Under the pieces are notes generated by a model. It made no database searches, had not been told where the DNA came from, and worked only from the letters and a program-made list of their open reading frames with translations. A DNA stretch of 8,341 nucleotides from Thermoplasmata archaeon (lineage in GTDB: Archaea; Thermoplasmatota; Thermoplasmata; RBG-16-68-12), in contig JAJYKG010000089.1 in the NCBI GenBank assembly GCA_021788795.1, forward strand, positions 1 through 8,341. Direction: 5' to 3'. The translations under genes were made by a program, and so were the position numbers. Each line of letters begins with the position of its first letter. Within the stretch, counting starts at the first letter, position 1. Below are positions 6,701-8,341 of this stretch, piece by piece.

Positions 6701-7012
6701 ATGGGCGGCTTCGTCGCGGTGGCCAAGGTCTCCGAGATCCCTCGAGGCGCTGCGAAGGTCGTGGTGGTCCTCGGCCACCCGGTCGCCGTCTTCAACGTCG
6801 GAGGGGCGTACTTCGCGGTCTCCAACGTCTGCCTCCACCGCGGCGGCCCCATCGGGGAAGGCACCCTGGACGGCCCCGTGGTCACGTGCCCCCTCCACGG
6901 CTGGGAGTACGACGTCCGCACGGGGAGGAACCTCGCGAACCCGGCCGCCCGCCTGCGGACGTACCCCGTGAAGGTCGAGGGGGACGAGGTCCTCGTCGGC
7001 CCGGGAGCCTAA
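6701..7012 (+). CDS. Small Rieske [2Fe-2S] ferredoxin
   Basis: This 103-aa soluble electron carrier has the length of NirD/dioxygenase-type Rieske ferredoxins. The cluster ligands are complete: C44-x-H46 (CLHRGGP) and C63-x2-H66 (CPLHGWEYD), spaced C-x-H-x16-C-x2-H. The preceding strands (VVVLGHPVAVFNVGGAYFAVSNVC) and the following sequence (DVRTGR..., RLRTYPVKVEGDEVLVG) fit the small Rieske fold. There is no N-terminal membrane anchor, which argues against a cytochrome bc1-type Rieske protein. The start ATG at 6701 has no clear Shine-Dalgarno; the nearest AT-rich promoter-like patch is at 6649-6656. No oxygenase, nitrite reductase or reductase partner lies in the window, so its redox partner is unknown. 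The next gene starts 33 bp downstream but seems to have its own promoter. Confidence 0.92.
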   Translation: MGGFVAVAKVSEIPRGAAKVVVVLGHPVAVFNVGGAYFAVSNVCLHRGGPIGEGTLDGPVVTCPLHGWEYDVRTGRNLANPAARLRTYPVKVEGDEVLVGPGA

Positions 7013-7020
7013 CCTTTAAC
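7011..7020 (+). promoter_or_regulatory. TATA-like box for a near-leaderless glycosyltransferase transcript
   Basis: AACCTTTAAC overlaps the last two bases of the Rieske stop codon. The TTTAA core is centred near 7017. An archaeal start site about 26 bp downstream falls near 7043, only about 3 nt before the GTG at 7046. No Shine-Dalgarno precedes that GTG, which fits a leaderless mRNA. Confidence 0.5.
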
Positions 7021-7032
7021 CGCGCCCCGCGG
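7020..7032. other. Short GC hairpin CCGCG-CCC-CGCGG
   Basis: Perfect 5-bp arms flank a 3-nt loop just after the Rieske stop and before the glycosyltransferase start. There is no T-run after it. In such GC-rich DNA this may be chance, or it may slow read-through or regulate the downstream gene. Confidence 0.25.
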
Positions 7033-7045
7033 TTCGCGCCTCCTC

Positions 7046-8290
7046 GTGGACGGGCTCTGGGCCTTCCTCGCCGCGCTGGGCCTCCTGGCGGTCGTCGCGA
7101 ACCTCCTGAACCTCCGGCAGGGCGCGGCCCTCCGTCGCGGCGTCCGCGTGGGGCTCCGCATGGCGTTCGGCGCGTACCTGCCGCCCGCGGCCATCCTCCT
7201 CCCCGTGCGCGGGCTGGACCAGGGCTTCGACGACAACGTGTGCGCGATCCTTTCGCAGGCCTATCCGCGGTACCGTCTCGTGGTCGTCGCCGACCGCGCG
7301 GACGATCCGGGCGCGGTGCGGGCCCTCGAGATCGCGGGGGGGCAGGGACGCGTGCCGGTGGAGCTCCTCCTGTCCGATCCCTCGGGCATGGGGGGGAAGG
7401 TGAACGCCCTCCGGACCGCGCTCGGCGGCCTGCGCCCCGACGACGAGGTCGTCGTCTTCGCCGACGCGGACGTGCGGCCCGCGGCGGACTGGCTGCGGCA
7501 GCTCGTCCAGCCCCTCGCCGACACCACGGTCGGCGCCTCGACGGGCTTCCGCTGGTACGTGCCGCCCCACCCGTCCTTCTGGTCCCTCGTGCGCTCGGAG
7601 TGGAACGCGGTGAGCGCGAACGTCCTCTTCGACGGGAGGCGGAACTACACGTGGGGCGGGTCCTCGGCCGTCCGCGCAGCGGACCTCCCGCGGCTGCGGC
7701 TCGGGGAGCGCTGGCAGGAGGTCCTGAGCGACGACCTCATCGTGACGGAGGCCGTGCGGCAGGCCGGGCTGCGGATCGCGTACGCGCCGGGCGCCCTGGT
7801 GGCCACCCTCGAGGACGCGGACCGCGGCACGTGCCTCGAGTGGTGCCTGCGGCAGATGATGATGGCCACCCTCTACCTGCCCGTCGTCCGGCGCTACGCC
7901 GCCGCGGCCTTCGCGGTCTTCGACGGCGCCGTTCTCCTGGGCCTCCTCTCCCTCGCACTGGCCCCGTTCCTCGGATGGGCCTACCTCGTCCCGGCGGCGC
8001 TGTTCCTCGTCACGCTCCCCGCGACCCTGGCCAAGTCGTCCCTCCGGCGCCGCGCGCTCCTCACGGGCGCGCCCCACGTCGCCGCGCTCTGGCGCGCGCC
8101 CTCCCTGACCTACGCCGTGGCCTCCCTCGCGGTCCCCTGGGTCATGCTCTGGGGCCTCGTCCGCACCCGCCGGCAGACCGTCGTGCGGTGGCGCGGCCGC
8201 GCCTACGACGTCCGCGACCCGCGGCATGTGCGGCTCATGGAGACCGCGCCCGCTCCCGCAGGCTCTCCTGGAACTTCGACAGCTCGCTGA
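7046..8290 (+). CDS. Membrane glycosyltransferase, GT-A fold (family 2/21-like)
   Basis: This 414-aa membrane-bound inverting-type glycosyltransferase probably transfers a sugar from a nucleotide-sugar to a lipid or surface glycan. It has an N-terminal membrane helix (about residues 4-22), PAAILLPVRGLD (47-58, the first strand and loop of GT-A enzymes), SGMGGKVNAL (113-122), the metal-binding DxD motif FADAD (D140, D142), GGSSAVR (204-210) and LSDDLIVTEAVR (227-238, the likely catalytic acidic site). Two or three C-terminal membrane segments follow (about 288-327 and 352-372). The order resembles ceramide glucosyltransferase-like GT21 proteins, but the usual (Q/R)xxRW motif reads RQMMM (269-273). 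The GTG start has no Shine-Dalgarno; a TATA-like box sits about 29 bp upstream. The last 16 codons have weak GC3 and overlap a convergent minus-strand frame. Acceptor and donor cannot be told. Confidence 0.88.
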   Translation: MDGLWAFLAALGLLAVVANLLNLRQGAALRRGVRVGLRMAFGAYLPPAAILLPVRGLDQGFDDNVCAILSQAYPRYRLVVVADRADDPGAVRALEIAGGQGRVPVELLLSDPSGMGGKVNALRTALGGLRPDDEVVVFADADVRPAADWLRQLVQPLADTTVGASTGFRWYVPPHPSFWSLVRSEWNAVSANVLFDGRRNYTWGGSSAVRAADLPRLRLGERWQEVLSDDLIVTEAVRQAGLRIAYAPGALVATLEDADRGTCLEWCLRQMMMATLYLPVVRRYAAAAFAVFDGAVLLGLLSLALAPFLGWAYLVPAALFLVTLPATLAKSSLRRRALLTGAPHVAALWRAPSLTYAVASLAVPWVMLWGLVRTRRQTVVRWRGRAYDVRDPRHVRLMETAPAPAGSPGTSTAR

Positions 8291-8341
8291 GGAGCTCGTT
8301 CCGCCGCTCGCTCCGGCGGAGCGTGGCCGCCATGGAGGCCG
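8235..8341 (-). CDS. C-terminal end of a convergent gene, partial
   Basis: On the minus strand a frame is open from the right edge to a TGA at 8237-8235, giving about 35 residues. They include MAATLRRSERRNELLSELSKF, continuing QESLRERARSP, a charged, probably helical tail. Of 31 codons between its internal ATG (8333) and the stop, 29 end in G or C, matching true genes here. The glycosyltransferase frame in the overlap has only about half of its codons ending in G or C. It overlaps the 3' end of that gene by 56 bp. It is either the end of a longer protein or, less likely, a 32-aa peptide starting at ATG 8333. Function unknown. Confidence 0.45.
   Translation of the reverse strand, partial: ASMAATLRRSERRNELLSELSKFQESLRERARSP

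Noticed and set aside
7016..8227. A 403-codon minus-strand open frame
   Set aside because: It is antisense to the glycosyltransferase and made mostly of R, G, E, A and H with no motif. It is also not in the frame of the edge gene at 8235-8341.
1..8341. CRISPR array, tRNA, insertion sequence, toxin-antitoxin or defence genes
   Set aside because: I found no regularly spaced repeats, no cloverleaf-like stretches, no transposase motifs and no nuclease or toxin signatures on either strand.

Overview
The window most likely comes from a high-GC archaeon, probably a Thermoplasmatota-like heterotroph. This is inference from four features: TATA/BRE-like promoter elements, including one that would give a nearly leaderless transcript; frequent GTG starts; a peptide-type solute-binding protein carrying PKD domains, a C-terminal membrane anchor and a proline-rich cytoplasmic tail; and many N-glycosylation sequons in that surface protein. 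No rRNA, tRNA or other taxonomic marker is present, so the assignment is tentative.

Left half (1-4692, all minus strand): a peptide/oligopeptide-type ABC importer operon read right to left. A strong TATA box near 4518 precedes an 888-codon surface-anchored substrate-binding protein (4469-1803). It is followed after 29 bp by a DppB-type permease (1773-766) and after 1 bp by a DppC-type permease that runs off the left edge (764-1). The ATPase genes would be expected beyond the left edge. The 223-bp gap upstream (4470-4692) holds the promoter and a perfect 10-bp palindrome.

Middle (4693-6611, minus strand): a RocA-type 1-pyrroline-5-carboxylate dehydrogenase with its own promoter-like element, preceded by a 91-codon soluble protein that I do not recognise. 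A peptide importer beside an enzyme that turns glutamate semialdehyde into glutamate fits growth on peptides and amino acids.

Right (6612-8341): an 89-bp divergent intergenic region contains a TATA-like element and an AACCTT-N7-AAGGTT inverted repeat. It separates the 91-codon gene from a plus-strand Rieske ferredoxin (6701-7012). A membrane glycosyltransferase (7046-8290) follows, with a TATA-like box placed for a nearly leaderless GTG start. At the right edge, a minus-strand reading frame (8341-8235) looks like the C-terminus of a convergent gene. It overlaps the glycosyltransferase tail by 56 bp, and codon bias there favours the minus-strand frame.

I see no defence system, CRISPR array, insertion sequence or clearly novel multi-gene system. 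The most interesting items are the modular surface receptor, the divergent promoter with its inverted repeat, the unrecognised 91-aa protein and the convergent 3' overlap.
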